This document shows positions 9,265 to 17,657 of a DNA stretch of 31,664 nucleotides, piece after piece. The DNA lies in IMG/VR virus record IMGVR_UViG_3300021438_000053, positions 1-31,664 of that record. One strand, given 5' to 3'. Source of the DNA: a virus. Made by a program: the position numbers and the translations under genes. Every line of letters begins with the position of its first letter. The first letter of the stretch is position 1. Below the pieces are notes generated by a model that saw only the letters and a list, made by a program, of their open reading frames with translations, did no database searches and had not been told where the DNA came from.

Positions 9265-9686
9265 ACCTGCTCCCCTACGATGGTCAAGACCAGCTCGTCG
9301 CCGCCGAGATTGGCCTCAAATTCCGCCACAGCGACCTTGCTGGACAGCACGGCGAATTGCCCATCCAGCACGCCCACAGACTTGCCCAGCGCGATGCAGC
9401 CGAGCAACTGGGCGCGGCGACCTTGCGCTGCGTCGCCCATAAAATTTGCCGAGTGAATCTCAATCATCGACCGCCCAGGCACGCCAACTACCTGATAGCA
9501 CTCGCCGTGCTTGGGCGAGGTGATCCAGCGACATGGATACTCGCCCGCAGGGATGCAGCTCACGCCGTGCGCATTGTTTTTCCACGGCAGCTCGCCCGTG
9601 GCGAACTGCGTCCCGTCGTCCAGGGTGAGTGTGCCGAACGTACCATCGGCGGTTGGGGATTGTCGAATCAGGGTTGCGTGCCGCAT
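9252..9686 (-). CDS. DUF5675 protein in the endolysin position
   Basis: 144 residues from the second of two ATGs. The AAGGAG site is only two or three bases from the first ATG (9692) but eight from this one. The conserved features of DUF5675 are present: SPTADGTFGTLTLDDG, ELPWKNNAHGVSCIPAGEYP, VPGRSMIEIHSAN (His78) and LLGCIALG (Cys97). The H...GCI arrangement recalls the catalytic His and Cys of YkuD-type L,D-transpeptidases; that is my inference. No muramidase, amidase or transglycosylase gene is seen elsewhere, so this is the best candidate for the peptidoglycan-active protein. It overlaps the holin-like gene by 13 bases. Confidence 0.7.
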   Translation of the reverse strand: MRHATLIRQSPTADGTFGTLTLDDGTQFATGELPWKNNAHGVSCIPAGEYPCRWITSPKHGECYQVVGVPGRSMIEIHSANFMGDAAQGRRAQLLGCIALGKSVGVLDGQFAVLSSKVAVAEFEANLGGDELVLTIVGEQVCVG

Positions 9687-9688
9687 TA

Positions 9689-9985
9689 TCATTTCTCCTT
9701 ATTTTCCAGCGCGCCAACACGGCGCGCCAGATCTGCCAGTCGCTGATCCACCAGCCGCGCATCGCGCTCGGCATCGTGGGCGGTGTATTTTTCAGCGCGG
9801 AACTCAATCATCTGCCCCGCCATACTGTCCATCTTCGTGCTGAGCGAGGATGCCCACCAAATCACGCCGCCCGTCTGCAAGGCCAGCGTGATGATGAGGG
9901 CAATCGGGACGTGCTTGTCCACCTGCCAACGCCCATCCCCATCACGGCGTTCGTCGCCGTCCCACTCGTCTGATTTTTTTTGCAT
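9689..9985 (-). CDS. Membrane protein with C-terminal coiled coil, lysis region
   Basis: 98 residues: a charged cytoplasmic head (MQKKSDEWDGDERRDGDGRW), one membrane segment (about 26-46, VPIALIITLALQTGGVIWWA), then a helical, heptad-like tail (EFRAEKYTAHDAERDARLVD, QRLADLARRVGALENKEK). Proteins with this plan are common in phage lysis cassettes and may act as a second holin or as a regulator of one. The ATG at 9985 has TAGGG immediately upstream; the longer reading frame upstream has no signal. It ends two bases before the DUF5675 start. Confidence 0.65.
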   Translation of the reverse strand: MQKKSDEWDGDERRDGDGRWQVDKHVPIALIITLALQTGGVIWWASSLSTKMDSMAGQMIEFRAEKYTAHDAERDARLVDQRLADLARRVGALENKEK

Positions 9986-9987
9986 CC

Positions 9988-10281
9988 CTACACCCCTATC
10001 GAATTTTCGCAATGGTCTTTTTGCAGCCAATCCAGCACCCGACACAGCACACACGCCCAGCCGCGCCCCTCCTTGCGCAACCGCCCTGCGCGGCTGCTGA
10101 TGGTTTCGTCCTCAGAGCCACCTGTGGCGGCGTTGCCGAGCTGGTCGAGAGCCAGCACGATGCGATGGGCGCGATCGCCGTCGGGCGAAAAAATCGCCGC
10201 CAACACCAGCCACGCGCTGGCGATGCTCACGCCAATCAATCCGACGGAGAGGAAGAGGAGGAGCAGCAGACGTTTTTTCAT
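9988..10281 (-). CDS. Conserved phage membrane protein near the lysis genes
   Basis: 97 residues. A signal-like or anchor segment (MKKRLLLLLFLSVGLIGVSI) leads to a conserved cytoplasmic or periplasmic part: LALDQLGNAATGGSEDETIS, SRAGRLRKEGRGWACVLCRV, LDWLQKDHCENSIGV. I recall the signature ETISSRAGR...GW.CVLCR.LD...HC..S from many uncharacterised phage proteins of the same genome position. The three cysteines and the histidine (CVLC, HC) could bind metal. The ATG overlaps the upstream gene's end (GTTATGA). Function unknown. Confidence 0.65.
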   Translation of the reverse strand: MKKRLLLLLFLSVGLIGVSIASAWLVLAAIFSPDGDRAHRIVLALDQLGNAATGGSEDETISSRAGRLRKEGRGWACVLCRVLDWLQKDHCENSIGV

Positions 10282-10853
10282 AACCACACCACCGCATCCA
10301 CCTGTGCCGAGGTCGTCGCCGCCTGCACGGCAGCCTTGAGCGCAGAGCATTTGTACAAATTGGTCTGCTTCCAGCGCACGCCGTCGAAAAACACCTGTTG
10401 AATCTGCACAGCGGTGTGGAGTCGCTCGGTTTTTAACCCAGCCGTGTCCGCGCATTTGTACGGCATGTCTATGCCTGCGCCCTTCGCGCCGATGAGATTG
10501 AGCTGGTCTTCGATATTGCTATCGTAGGTATGTGGCACGCCCAGTGCCGCGCTGACGAAGCCGCCCACAATCGCGGCTTGACACGCGGCGTTGAGCTGCT
10601 CGATGTGGTAGGACTTCTCCAGCGCGAGCTGCGCATCCAGCTCGGCTTGGGATTTTGGGGTGATGGCAAGGCTGCCATCTGGATTTTCAGCCCAGTTAAA
10701 CAGCAGCGCGTCGGGCGGGATTGGGTCTGGGACGTAGCTCACACCCAGCGCAGCCAGTTGCTCAGGGCTGGCCTGCGTCCAAAAAATCGGTGGGTAATTC
10801 ACCCCGCCGATTTCCACCACGCCACGAATTTTTAAGCCTTGGTGCAAATACAT
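10278..10853 (-). CDS. DUF4376-type tail-associated protein
   Basis: 191 residues. The C-terminal ~110 match the DUF4376 pattern, which follows tail-fibre genes in many phages: a helix INAACQAAIVGGFVSAALGV, then HTYDSNIEDQLNLIGA, MPYKCAD, ERLHTAVQIQQVFFDGV and a final helix KAAVQAATTSAQVDAV. The N-terminal ~70 residues are short strands (IGGVNYPPIFW, LGVSYVPDPIPPD) like the start of fibre-assembly proteins. GGAGG precedes the ATG. A role in fibre assembly or as the last fibre subunit is likely from position. Confidence 0.7.
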   Translation of the reverse strand: MYLHQGLKIRGVVEIGGVNYPPIFWTQASPEQLAALGVSYVPDPIPPDALLFNWAENPDGSLAITPKSQAELDAQLALEKSYHIEQLNAACQAAIVGGFVSAALGVPHTYDSNIEDQLNLIGAKGAGIDMPYKCADTAGLKTERLHTAVQIQQVFFDGVRWKQTNLYKCSALKAAVQAATTSAQVDAVVWL

Positions 10854-10865
10854 TTTTTTGCCTCC

Positions 10866-11465
10866 TCACAAATACCAACCTGCGTTATAGCCAGTTGGGA
10901 CAGCCATGAAAAATGGGGTTGCGCCGAAATTCACCGTCACTTGCGACCCCGATGACTGAGTGCTGTAAAAGCCGACGAATGGGAAATACGTGCCTGCCGT
11001 AATCAAGCTGATGTTCGCGTAATTTGCCCCGTTGCCATACAGGCTTAGCGTTTTTGCATCCAGGTCAAGGGCAAAACCCAAGACCATGTTGGCAATTTGT
11101 TGGGTCGCATGGCTGGCGGAAACCACTGCATTTTTGTAGGTAGAGCCGCCTGGCATATCCGTCACAGCAGGGTTATAACCTGACGGATTCGCCGTTAAAC
11201 TGGAAGCCGAGGTTGCGATGCCCAGATACATCCACGGGTTGACTGCGACCCCATCCAGCTTCGCCTCCCAGTACCACTTGCCAGATGATTTGCCCTGAGT
11301 AGCGCGAACCGATTTGTAACTCGCTCCAGTGGTTGGGAAAACGGTCAGGTTGCCATTGCTCAGGGTCATCGCTGCCGCCTTGTCGGCTGGGTTCAGCGTC
11401 GCGTAAATTTTTGGCGTACTGCGCGGCATCAACGCCGCCGCTGCCAGCATCATTGCGCTGCTCAT
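10866..11465 (-). CDS. Tail protein with a SPRY-like domain
   Basis: 199 residues from the ATG at 11465, which overlaps the upstream stop; the frame is open further but without a signal. After a hydrophobic N terminus (MSSAMMLAAAALMPRS), a SPRY-like beta-sandwich follows: GNLTVFPTTGASYKSV, GKSSGKWYWEAKLDG (GKWYWE is the signature strand), YLGIATSAS, MVLGFALDLDAKTLSLYGNG and the last strands to GWYL. SPRY-like domains in phages occur on receptor-contact proteins. It lies in the fibre cluster downstream of the tail hub, so host recognition is the likely role. Confidence 0.7.
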   Translation of the reverse strand: MSSAMMLAAAALMPRSTPKIYATLNPADKAAAMTLSNGNLTVFPTTGASYKSVRATQGKSSGKWYWEAKLDGVAVNPWMYLGIATSASSLTANPSGYNPAVTDMPGGSTYKNAVVSASHATQQIANMVLGFALDLDAKTLSLYGNGANYANISLITAGTYFPFVGFYSTQSSGSQVTVNFGATPFFMAVPTGYNAGWYL

Positions 11466-11860
11466 GGCTCTTGCGCCAAGCCGATGCAGTCCCACTTCGC
11501 CGAGGCCGAGTCGTACTGCATCATCAACCGCATCGCCTTGCCTGCCACGGTCGTGGTCGGTAAGGTCGCCCCTGCCGACGCAAAGATGACGTTCCAAGCC
11601 AATGCCCGCGCCGTGCCGTTGTCGGCAAGGCAATACTCCAGCAATTGCGAATCTACAGGCGTACCAGTGGGCGCGGCAAAAGTACAAGCCTGTGCCAGCG
11701 CGGTGATGCGATACACGTCAGTCGTATCGACACTGACCGCACCCGTGGCGGTATCGGCAACGGAGGTGGTGCGCGGCAACACGGCGAGCTGCAAGGCATC
11801 GCCGCTGGCCATTTCGCCTAGCACCCCAGCATTCAAAACGAGCGGTTTTTTGATCCCCAT
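11462..11860 (-). CDS. Tail fibre-type structural protein, small
   Basis: 132 residues, beta-rich: MGIKKPLVLNAGVLGEM, TTDVYRITALAQACTFAAPT, then LLEYCLADNGTARALAWNVI and GKAMRLMMQYDSASAKWDCI. The pattern (L.YRL.DNGTAR.L.W...F, then LPTTTV.GK...L...Y....AKWD) is a module I recall at the tips of many phage tail fibres. No clear ribosome-binding site is seen, so it may depend on coupling with the gene before it, seven bases away. Receptor or fibre-tip role inferred. Confidence 0.65.
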   Translation of the reverse strand: MGIKKPLVLNAGVLGEMASGDALQLAVLPRTTSVADTATGAVSVDTTDVYRITALAQACTFAAPTGTPVDSQLLEYCLADNGTARALAWNVIFASAGATLPTTTVAGKAMRLMMQYDSASAKWDCIGLAQEP

Positions 11861-11866
11861 GATTTT

Positions 11867-12376
11867 TTAAGCCAGCACGATGGGGCGATTGCTTTGAAAA
11901 TTCACCGCCGTCGCCGACACCGCGAAGCCGATGCACTGCGCGACGTTGCCCGCGCCCGTGGGGGCAGCAGTGCCACCCTGTCCAGCGGTGGTCTGGAGGT
12001 ATACAACCCCAGCAGTCTGGCCTGTGACAGCGGTATTCGTCCCCTCGAAATAGACCGTGGCAGCCGCCGACGAAGCCACGGCAGCCAGCACAAAGCCGTG
12101 CGCTTCTTTGCCCGCCGCCGTTGCGTCCGCCTTACGCACTGAGGGCGTGCCTGCGTTGTTCCACACACTCACATAATCTCCTGCTGATAAAGCCTCGGAG
12201 GCCGTCAGCGTGGCTGTGTCCGCGCCGATGCCCACAGGCATCATCTGCAATGCCAGACGACCAGCGGCATCTAGGGCGGGGATTTTGCCTGCGTCCGCTG
12301 CGCCAGCGGAGGTCTGGGTTGCGGCAACCTCGGTCAGGTTGCCCGCGTTGTTTGCGATGTATTTTTGGCCAGCCAT
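11867..12376 (-). CDS. Phage structural protein with a fibre/decoration-type module
   Basis: 169 residues: MAGQKYIANNAGNLTEVAAT, QTSAGAADAGKIPALDAAGR, LALQMMPVGIGADTATLTAS, EALSAGDYVSVWNNAGTP, ATVYFEGTNTAVTGQTAG, VYLQTTAGQGG and a final AVNFQSNRPIVL. The order (GAGDAGK..ALD..GR, MMPVGIG.D, AGD.V...N, V.LA.V...A) is a compact beta module common in virion fibre and capsid-decoration proteins. GGAG is six bases before the ATG. It may trimerise; no catalytic residues are evident. Confidence 0.65.
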   Translation of the reverse strand: MAGQKYIANNAGNLTEVAATQTSAGAADAGKIPALDAAGRLALQMMPVGIGADTATLTASEALSAGDYVSVWNNAGTPSVRKADATAAGKEAHGFVLAAVASSAAATVYFEGTNTAVTGQTAGVVYLQTTAGQGGTAAPTGAGNVAQCIGFAVSATAVNFQSNRPIVLA

Positions 12377-12391
12377 GGTGAATCTCCTTTT

Positions 12392-13225
12392 TTAGTTGAT
12401 GAACAGCGGGGTCTTGGGGTGCAGCAAAATTTTGGTGGAGGTGATGGCGTAACCCATCACCAGCGCAAAGGCAGCAGGTGCGACAGGAACGGCTTGGGTG
12501 AGCAAGCCGTTTGCGCCGAGAAACAAGGGTAGGTCGGGTGTCCAAGCCCACGTTGGCTCGGTTAATTCGCCCGCGAATTGCACCGTGGCAGGCGCGCCTG
12601 ATACCGCCGCACCCGTGGTGATGCCTGCAATGGCGAGCGCGTGCGCGGCAACGCTGTTGCTGGCAGGAATAGCCTGCCCACTCGCATCCGTGGTGACCAC
12701 CAGATGCCCGCCGACCGACACTGCGGCGGTGAGCTGCATGGTGTTTGCCGCCGCTTGCGATGTCCCTGCCAATTGCCCCAGCAGGGTCTTTTCGGCGGGC
12801 GTGAGGTGGACGGCGGCATTGCCGATGTGGGCATCCAACACGCTGATTTGCTGCGGGGTGAGCGGGGTACCGCCCGCCATAAATTCGACCCACGTCAGCG
12901 GCGTGCTGCCCTCTGGCACGTTGCCTCGAAAATCGCGCACGGAGGGGTGGTGGACGCGGCAGGCGTACTGGGTGGCAACATCGCCACGGCTGTTGGGCCA
13001 CAGCGCGAGGGGCTGCGCAGGGTGCGCGGCGGAGCGCAAAATTCCATTCGCGTCGGTCACGGCGTACACCGTGCCGACGATGCGTTCGCCAGTGAGAGCG
13101 TCCCATACGTCGATTGGGCGACCGTCAATTCCGACGATGACAAATTCAACCGTTTTATTGACCAGCGGCGCGCCGTCGGGGGCGAGCAGGGGGCTTGCCC
13201 CTGCGTCTAAAATTCTGGTAATCAC
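12392..13225 (-). CDS. Tail fibre or baseplate protein
   Basis: 277 residues with a GTG start overlapping the upstream stop (GTGA). The N-terminal ~110 residues form a domain with MITRILDAGASPLLAPDGAP, EFVIVGIDGRPIDVWDALTG, TDANGILRSAAHPAQPLALW and TQYACRVHHPSVRDFRGNVP. This looks like a virion-attachment domain. A helical middle (SVLDAHIGNAAVHLTPAEKT, LLGQLAGTSQAAANTM) and a Ser/Ala/Gly-rich C-terminal stalk to KTPLFIN follow. No tail-spike enzyme motif is seen. Position after the tail-hub gene supports a fibre role. Confidence 0.65.
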   Translation of the reverse strand: MITRILDAGASPLLAPDGAPLVNKTVEFVIVGIDGRPIDVWDALTGERIVGTVYAVTDANGILRSAAHPAQPLALWPNSRGDVATQYACRVHHPSVRDFRGNVPEGSTPLTWVEFMAGGTPLTPQQISVLDAHIGNAAVHLTPAEKTLLGQLAGTSQAAANTMQLTAAVSVGGHLVVTTDASGQAIPASNSVAAHALAIAGITTGAAVSGAPATVQFAGELTEPTWAWTPDLPLFLGANGLLTQAVPVAPAAFALVMGYAITSTKILLHPKTPLFIN

Positions 13226-13803
13226 GCGGCCTCCAAAATCAAATAGGCGATGGTGCTGGTGTCGGCGGAGCTGGTGGAGGCGATGCTAAAGCCTGTCCCA
13301 GCGGTGCGGCTGGTGCTTAAAAATCCCTGCGTTCCGCCCGCTGTGTGGACGCTCAAAAAAATTCTGCTGTTAGCGGTGATGGCGGCATTCACCACGGTCG
13401 CCGCCCCTGCCACCAGCGTGGTGAGGCCTTGCACCCCGTCGCCCATGTCGCAGCGGTGGTCGGTGTAGCTGGTGATGCTGCCTGCCCCCGTCACCACGGT
13501 GTAGAGCGGTTTGCGCCCTGCTGTGTAGCCCGTGGTGTTGGTGGACACCACCCCAGCCGCCGTGGCCTCGATGTAATTTGTTGCGCTCGCGGCGAGCGTG
13601 AGCGCGCCGTTCGCCACCGCCACCAGCGCGCCGTTGTTGGCTACTACTCCGCCATAGTATCCCCACACCAGCCCGCTGGTGGTGGACTGGCGACGACCGT
13701 ACAGCATGGCGGGCGAGGCCGCGTCAAATAAAGCGTTGGCAGTGATTTCCTTGCCTGCTTGCGCCTGTGCGAGCAGGTCTAGGGTGGTGGTGCTGTTGGA
13801 CAT
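13222..13803 (-). CDS. Tail fibre-region structural protein
   Basis: 193 residues: MSNSTTTLDLLAQAQAGKEI, TANALFDAASPAMLYGRRQS, TTSGLVWGYYGGVVANNGAL and a Ser/Thr/Ala-rich C-terminal half with AAATVVNAAITANSRIFLS and FSIASTSSADTSTIAYLILE. The head (L..AQ..KE.TAN.LFDAASPA..YGR) is a known start of fibre-type proteins. The latter half has the shape of a repetitive beta fibre end. GAGG precedes the ATG, and the start lies directly after the tail-hub gene's stop. Fibre or appendage role inferred. Confidence 0.65.
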   Translation of the reverse strand: MSNSTTTLDLLAQAQAGKEITANALFDAASPAMLYGRRQSTTSGLVWGYYGGVVANNGALVAVANGALTLAASATNYIEATAAGVVSTNTTGYTAGRKPLYTVVTGAGSITSYTDHRCDMGDGVQGLTTLVAGAATVVNAAITANSRIFLSVHTAGGTQGFLSTSRTAGTGFSIASTSSADTSTIAYLILEAA

Positions 13804-13806
13804 TTT

Positions 13807-16800
13807 TTACCTCGTGATGGTGGCGGTGAGGGGGTAGCCGCGCCCCGTGGTCGCGCTAAGTTGATAAATCCGCAAGTACAGGGTCGATTGCAGCCCGCCG
13901 AAATCTGTCACTTGCTGCGCGGCGGAATAGGCCACGCTGGGCGCGTTGCCGTGCAAAGTGCGCTTGAGCGCAGCGCGGCTCGCGTCGCCGAAAATCTCGA
14001 TGTCGTAAGCCTCGACTGCCTCGCCCAGTGGCGCATCCACGCTGTCGCGCCATTCGCCGCCGAGTCGGGTGCGGCGCGTCCAGCCCAGTGTCCAGTCGCC
14101 CGTGGCGGCGATGCTGCCCGTAATGCCCACGGGCGATAGGCAACGCAGATTTACGGCTCGATAGGCAAAAGCGCGGTTGCTGTCCGCGCTGATTTTGTCG
14201 CCGTTGGTGATGCCGCGATACGATTTTTCGAGGCCGATTTGATTGAGATTGGTGCTGACAAATCGCAGCCCCGCGCTCGCCAGCAACACCAGCGTGTCGC
14301 CCGTCTGGTGCAAGCCAGTCGCCCATTCCGTACCCATGCGCCCGCGCAGCAGGTCGGTCAAAACGTAACTGCCATCGAGCTGCTGCACGCAGTTTTGCGC
14401 GGCGATAATTTCCCAGCGCGTATCCGCGCCGTAGGCAAAATAATTTGCCCCGCCCAGCATCGCGCCCTCGGTCACGCTGGCGAGCGTCGCGCCGTGCAGC
14501 AGGGTCACGGCGAGCCGCGATGCCTTGTCAATCAGCAACCCGTCGTGCGCAGCGAGAGGCGCGCCCGTCGTGCCGATTGTGCTTCCAGGCGCACCGAAGC
14601 CTTGCAGCGCGTTCCAGGTCTGCCCCGCATCGGGGCTGCTGTAAACCACACCACCGCTCCAGCCAGTCTCCAAGCCCGTCATCGCAATGGGAAAGCCCGC
14701 CATGTCGTAAATGTCTTGTAGCAGCGGCACGTCCAACAGGACGTAGCTGGCCAGCCCCGCATGGGTCAGCACCTGCCCCGTGGACGCGCCCTCCGCACCC
14801 AAGGAAGTGGGCGAATACACGGCTGGGTTGTGGTATTTCGCGACGCACTCCACCCGCCCATCCGAGGTGTAATTCACGCTCACCAGCCGCAGCACGTAGG
14901 TTGCCGAGGGCGTGACGATGGTCACGATGTCGGCAGGCTCTAGGTGATTGTAGGTAGGCGGCAGCTTGAAACTCACGTCACAACGCTCCAGCCAATACAG
15001 GTACAGGAGCATCTCCGCCTTTTGGGCGGCCTCGGCGGCGGTGAACACCACTGGCAAATCCAGCGCGGTGAGGCTCACCGCATCGGTGTTCAGCCGCTCG
15101 GCATACTGCTCGGAAACGTCATATTCGCGCGAAAAATCCAAGTGCTTAACGCTGACTTTTTTGGGCAACATCGAATCCATTTCGCGCACGTTGGTGAGCT
15201 GAACACCCTCGGCCTGCCCCGCGCTGCGCGCATCCAGCTCGCCATAGTCGATGGTGGCGACTGACGTGCCGCCACGCGGCTTGAACGCGATGGTGTAGCC
15301 GTGCTGGATTACGTCAAAAGGGAACGCGCCTTGCAGGGGTTGCAGCCCTGAGCGGATGCTGGCAACCGACCCAATTCGGAATCCGCGAACCGAGGCCGTG
15401 AGCGCGGTCACGTCAAAATCTGCGGGCGCGAGCAGGGCGGATTGAGTGATTTCATGCGTAATCAATTCCCCCAAGCCGACTGGGTTTAGACCGAAGCCAG
15501 AGTGAGTGAGAGTGATTCTGTTCAGCGCGTACAACGTCTGGTTCGGTCTGAGCGCGCTCACCCAGATGCTGGATTCGGCAACATCCAAACAAATTCCGCA
15601 CCCCGCCACGCTGCCGAGTGAAAAATTCGTTTTCGCCCGCGATGCCAGGTCGATGCGCCATAAATTGTTCCAATCCGATACCCATACCGAGTTAGAGATT
15701 GGTTCAAAAATCATTTTTGCGGGCTGAAAAAATCCGCTCAACCCGAACCACAGGTTCGTGGTGGTATTAAAAAAATCTACGCTCGCCCCGACTCCGCTAT
15801 CCAAATGGGAAATTCCGAGCAGGCCATCTGCGATGCAAATTCCGTTCGGCGTTTTTGTCGGATTGGAAACTCCGACCCCTTGATAACGAATCCATTCTGT
15901 CGTTCCACCGCCAATATAGCCCGCAGACGCTGGTGTAGTGGAGGTTGGAGCAATCGGATACATCGAATCGAACCAGCCACCCTGACCGCTATTGGCAGTC
16001 CAGAATGCTGATTTTGATGTGTGGATGGAGGCGTAGCAGACCCTCGAAAATGAATTTCCATATACGTTATTTCGGTCAATCCAATAAATGCGCTCGTTTT
16101 TTTTGTCGAAAGCCAAATCGGTTGGGCGCGGGCCATAACTGTTTGGGTCACTCCCGTTGTCCATCACGGCGATGTAATCGCGCTCAATTCCCGTTGCGAC
16201 ATCAAAAGCCTGTATCGCATTTGTGCCCTGAATGACGTTGCCGCCGAAATTCTGCGTGGCAATCCACACCGAATTGGTCACATCGTCGAATACGATGTCC
16301 GCGCCGTAGCCGCGCAGCGAAATATTGCTGATTGAGCCAGTCGCGACATCCAGCCTGTAAGCTGTGGGAGCGTTAATCACCAACGCCCAAACGGATTTAG
16401 ATTTCGGCTCAAAAATGCAACGCCCGCCGTTAAATGTCGGGCCAGCGACAGAAATTTGATTGGTCGTTTTGTTAAATTTTACCAAGCCGCCGTAATGCGA
16501 AATCCAAATCGAATTTGTGATAGGGTCGAAGGCCAGCCCATTCACGTTGTTGGCAACGAGACTGGGGAATTCGGTCACCTCAAATGGCTGGTGCGCCCAG
16601 GTGTAGCTGTTCACCACCTCGACTTTGACCTGCGTACCTGCCAGCGAATTGCCGTAATTCGCCAGCGGCAAATCCTTAAAAACCAAGTACGCTAGCCCGC
16701 GATAGGCGGGGGTATTTGCCACGCCCAGCGTGGCCTGCATTCGGGTGTCTGCGGCTTGGGTTTCGGAGCCTGTATGCAGGGCAAAATAGGTCTGCGCGGC

Positions 16801-17256
16801 GTTGCTGGCGGCGATGGCGGATGGGTCGTTCGACCCCGCGTCGTACCACAACTTTCCGCCCAGCCAGATGCGCCGCACGCCCTGAATTTCGCCCTCGCAC
16901 AAGCCCACCGCGAAGGTCGCGTAGTAAGAAAAAGTGGTCTGCGTCGCCCCACCGCCGCCGCCTTTTCCACCACCCTGTGCCTGCTCGGTGGCGACCTCTT
17001 TCAGCGCATTATTTTCCAGCCAAAATACATTGCCCAGAATCGCCGTCGTGCCATACACGCGGGGGATGACCGCGCCGTAGGTGGCGGTTTGCTGAGTCAA
17101 ATCGCCAAGACGTGGGCCGACGCTGTGCGGGGCTTTGGGCGGGTTGAGAATACCCTCCGCCATCGAGCCGTAGCCGTAGGCTTGGAATGCGAGCTGCGCG
17201 TTTCCACCCGTGACAAAAAACGTCGCGGCGGCGGCGACCGTGCCGACCACGCTCAT
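13807..17256 (-). CDS. Tail hub/tip protein (Phage-tail_3, GTA-like) with an inserted beta-propeller
   Basis: 1149 residues. The first ~215 (GDLTQQTATYGAVIPRVYGT, GGGGATQTTFSYYATFAVGL, LPLANYGNSLAGTQVKVEVV) and residues ~600-1149 (PADFDVTALTASVRGFRIGS, GAFPFDVIQHGYTIAFKPRG, VSVKHLDFSREYDVSEQYAE, LEPADIVTIVT) are the usual halves of the large siphovirus/gene-transfer-agent tail-tip protein. Between them, residues ~220-590 repeat a strand pattern six times: LAFDPITNSIWIS, IFEPKSKSVWALV, IVFDDVTNSVWIAT, LAFDKKNERIYWID, IFEPISNSVWVSD and ICLDVAESSIWVS. This is a six-blade beta-propeller of the NHL/SMP-30 type. The propeller DNA (about 15.5-16.6 kb) is visibly richer in A and T than both flanks, so it was probably added later. 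It may bind a surface sugar or receptor. Confidence 0.8.
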   Translation of the reverse strand: MSVVGTVAAAATFFVTGGNAQLAFQAYGYGSMAEGILNPPKAPHSVGPRLGDLTQQTATYGAVIPRVYGTTAILGNVFWLENNALKEVATEQAQGGGKGGGGGATQTTFSYYATFAVGLCEGEIQGVRRIWLGGKLWYDAGSNDPSAIAASNAAQTYFALHTGSETQAADTRMQATLGVANTPAYRGLAYLVFKDLPLANYGNSLAGTQVKVEVVNSYTWAHQPFEVTEFPSLVANNVNGLAFDPITNSIWISHYGGLVKFNKTTNQISVAGPTFNGGRCIFEPKSKSVWALVINAPTAYRLDVATGSISNISLRGYGADIVFDDVTNSVWIATQNFGGNVIQGTNAIQAFDVATGIERDYIAVMDNGSDPNSYGPRPTDLAFDKKNERIYWIDRNNVYGNSFSRVCYASIHTSKSAFWTANSGQGGWFDSMYPIAPTSTTPASAGYIGGGTTEWIRYQGVGVSNPTKTPNGICIADGLLGISHLDSGVGASVDFFNTTTNLWFGLSGFFQPAKMIFEPISNSVWVSDWNNLWRIDLASRAKTNFSLGSVAGCGICLDVAESSIWVSALRPNQTLYALNRITLTHSGFGLNPVGLGELITHEITQSALLAPADFDVTALTASVRGFRIGSVASIRSGLQPLQGAFPFDVIQHGYTIAFKPRGGTSVATIDYGELDARSAGQAEGVQLTNVREMDSMLPKKVSVKHLDFSREYDVSEQYAERLNTDAVSLTALDLPVVFTAAEAAQKAEMLLYLYWLERCDVSFKLPPTYNHLEPADIVTIVTPSATYVLRLVSVNYTSDGRVECVAKYHNPAVYSPTSLGAEGASTGQVLTHAGLASYVLLDVPLLQDIYDMAGFPIAMTGLETGWSGGVVYSSPDAGQTWNALQGFGAPGSTIGTTGAPLAAHDGLLIDKASRLAVTLLHGATLASVTEGAMLGGANYFAYGADTRWEIIAAQNCVQQLDGSYVLTDLLRGRMGTEWATGLHQTGDTLVLLASAGLRFVSTNLNQIGLEKSYRGITNGDKISADSNRAFAYRAVNLRCLSPVGITGSIAATGDWTLGWTRRTRLGGEWRDSVDAPLGEAVEAYDIEIFGDASRAALKRTLHGNAPSVAYSAAQQVTDFGGLQSTLYLRIYQLSATTGRGYPLTATITR

Positions 17257-17657
17257 GGCTGCACGAACCGATAAATTTTGACCACGCGGGCGCGCCAGTC
17301 GTCATCCAGATGATGCTCGACCACTTGCCCGATGGCGGAGTAGCTGTGAATCAGCCCCTCGCCCGTGCAAATTCCAACGTGCTGCGGGTCTGCGTCAAAA
17401 CGCATCAGCAGCACGTCGCCCGCCTGCGCGACCGCCACGGCTTGCAGGCAAATCTGCGCGTCAAGCGCGGCCTGCAAAATGCCTGATGGATTTCGCCCGT
17501 AGCCAAAATGATCCACGTGCGGCAAGCCCAGTCGCTGCGCAACGTGGATTACCACGCCGATACAATCGAGCGACACGGTGGCGAGGCGACCTTGATGCCG
17601 AAACGGCGTGCCTAGGCACTCGCGAGCGTAAGCGAGGATGTCGTCTGGTCGAATCAA
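17253..17657 (-). CDS. NlpC/P60 tail-tip peptidase
   Basis: 134 residues of the NlpC/P60 cysteine-peptidase fold: ILAYARECLGTPFRHQGR, the catalytic-cysteine motif SLDCIGVVIHVA (Cys about 32), QAGDVLLMRFDADPQHVGIC (catalytic His in QHVGI) and LIHSYSAIGQVVEH. This is the counterpart of the lambda K protein and GTA gp14, located at the tail tip. It probably cuts cell-wall peptides to let DNA pass. It overlaps neighbours at both ends by ATGA, between the DUF2163 gene and the tail-hub gene, the standard place. Confidence 0.85.
   Translation of the reverse strand: MIRPDDILAYARECLGTPFRHQGRLATVSLDCIGVVIHVAQRLGLPHVDHFGYGRNPSGILQAALDAQICLQAVAVAQAGDVLLMRFDADPQHVGICTGEGLIHSYSAIGQVVEHHLDDDWRARVVKIYRFVQP

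Noticed and set aside
13345-13731. Plus-strand ORFs of 100-330 codons throughout the late region (for example 12498-13289 and 17486-18466)
   Set aside because: They are long because GC-rich antisense frames have few stops. The minus strand carries well-recognised virion genes in the same bases.
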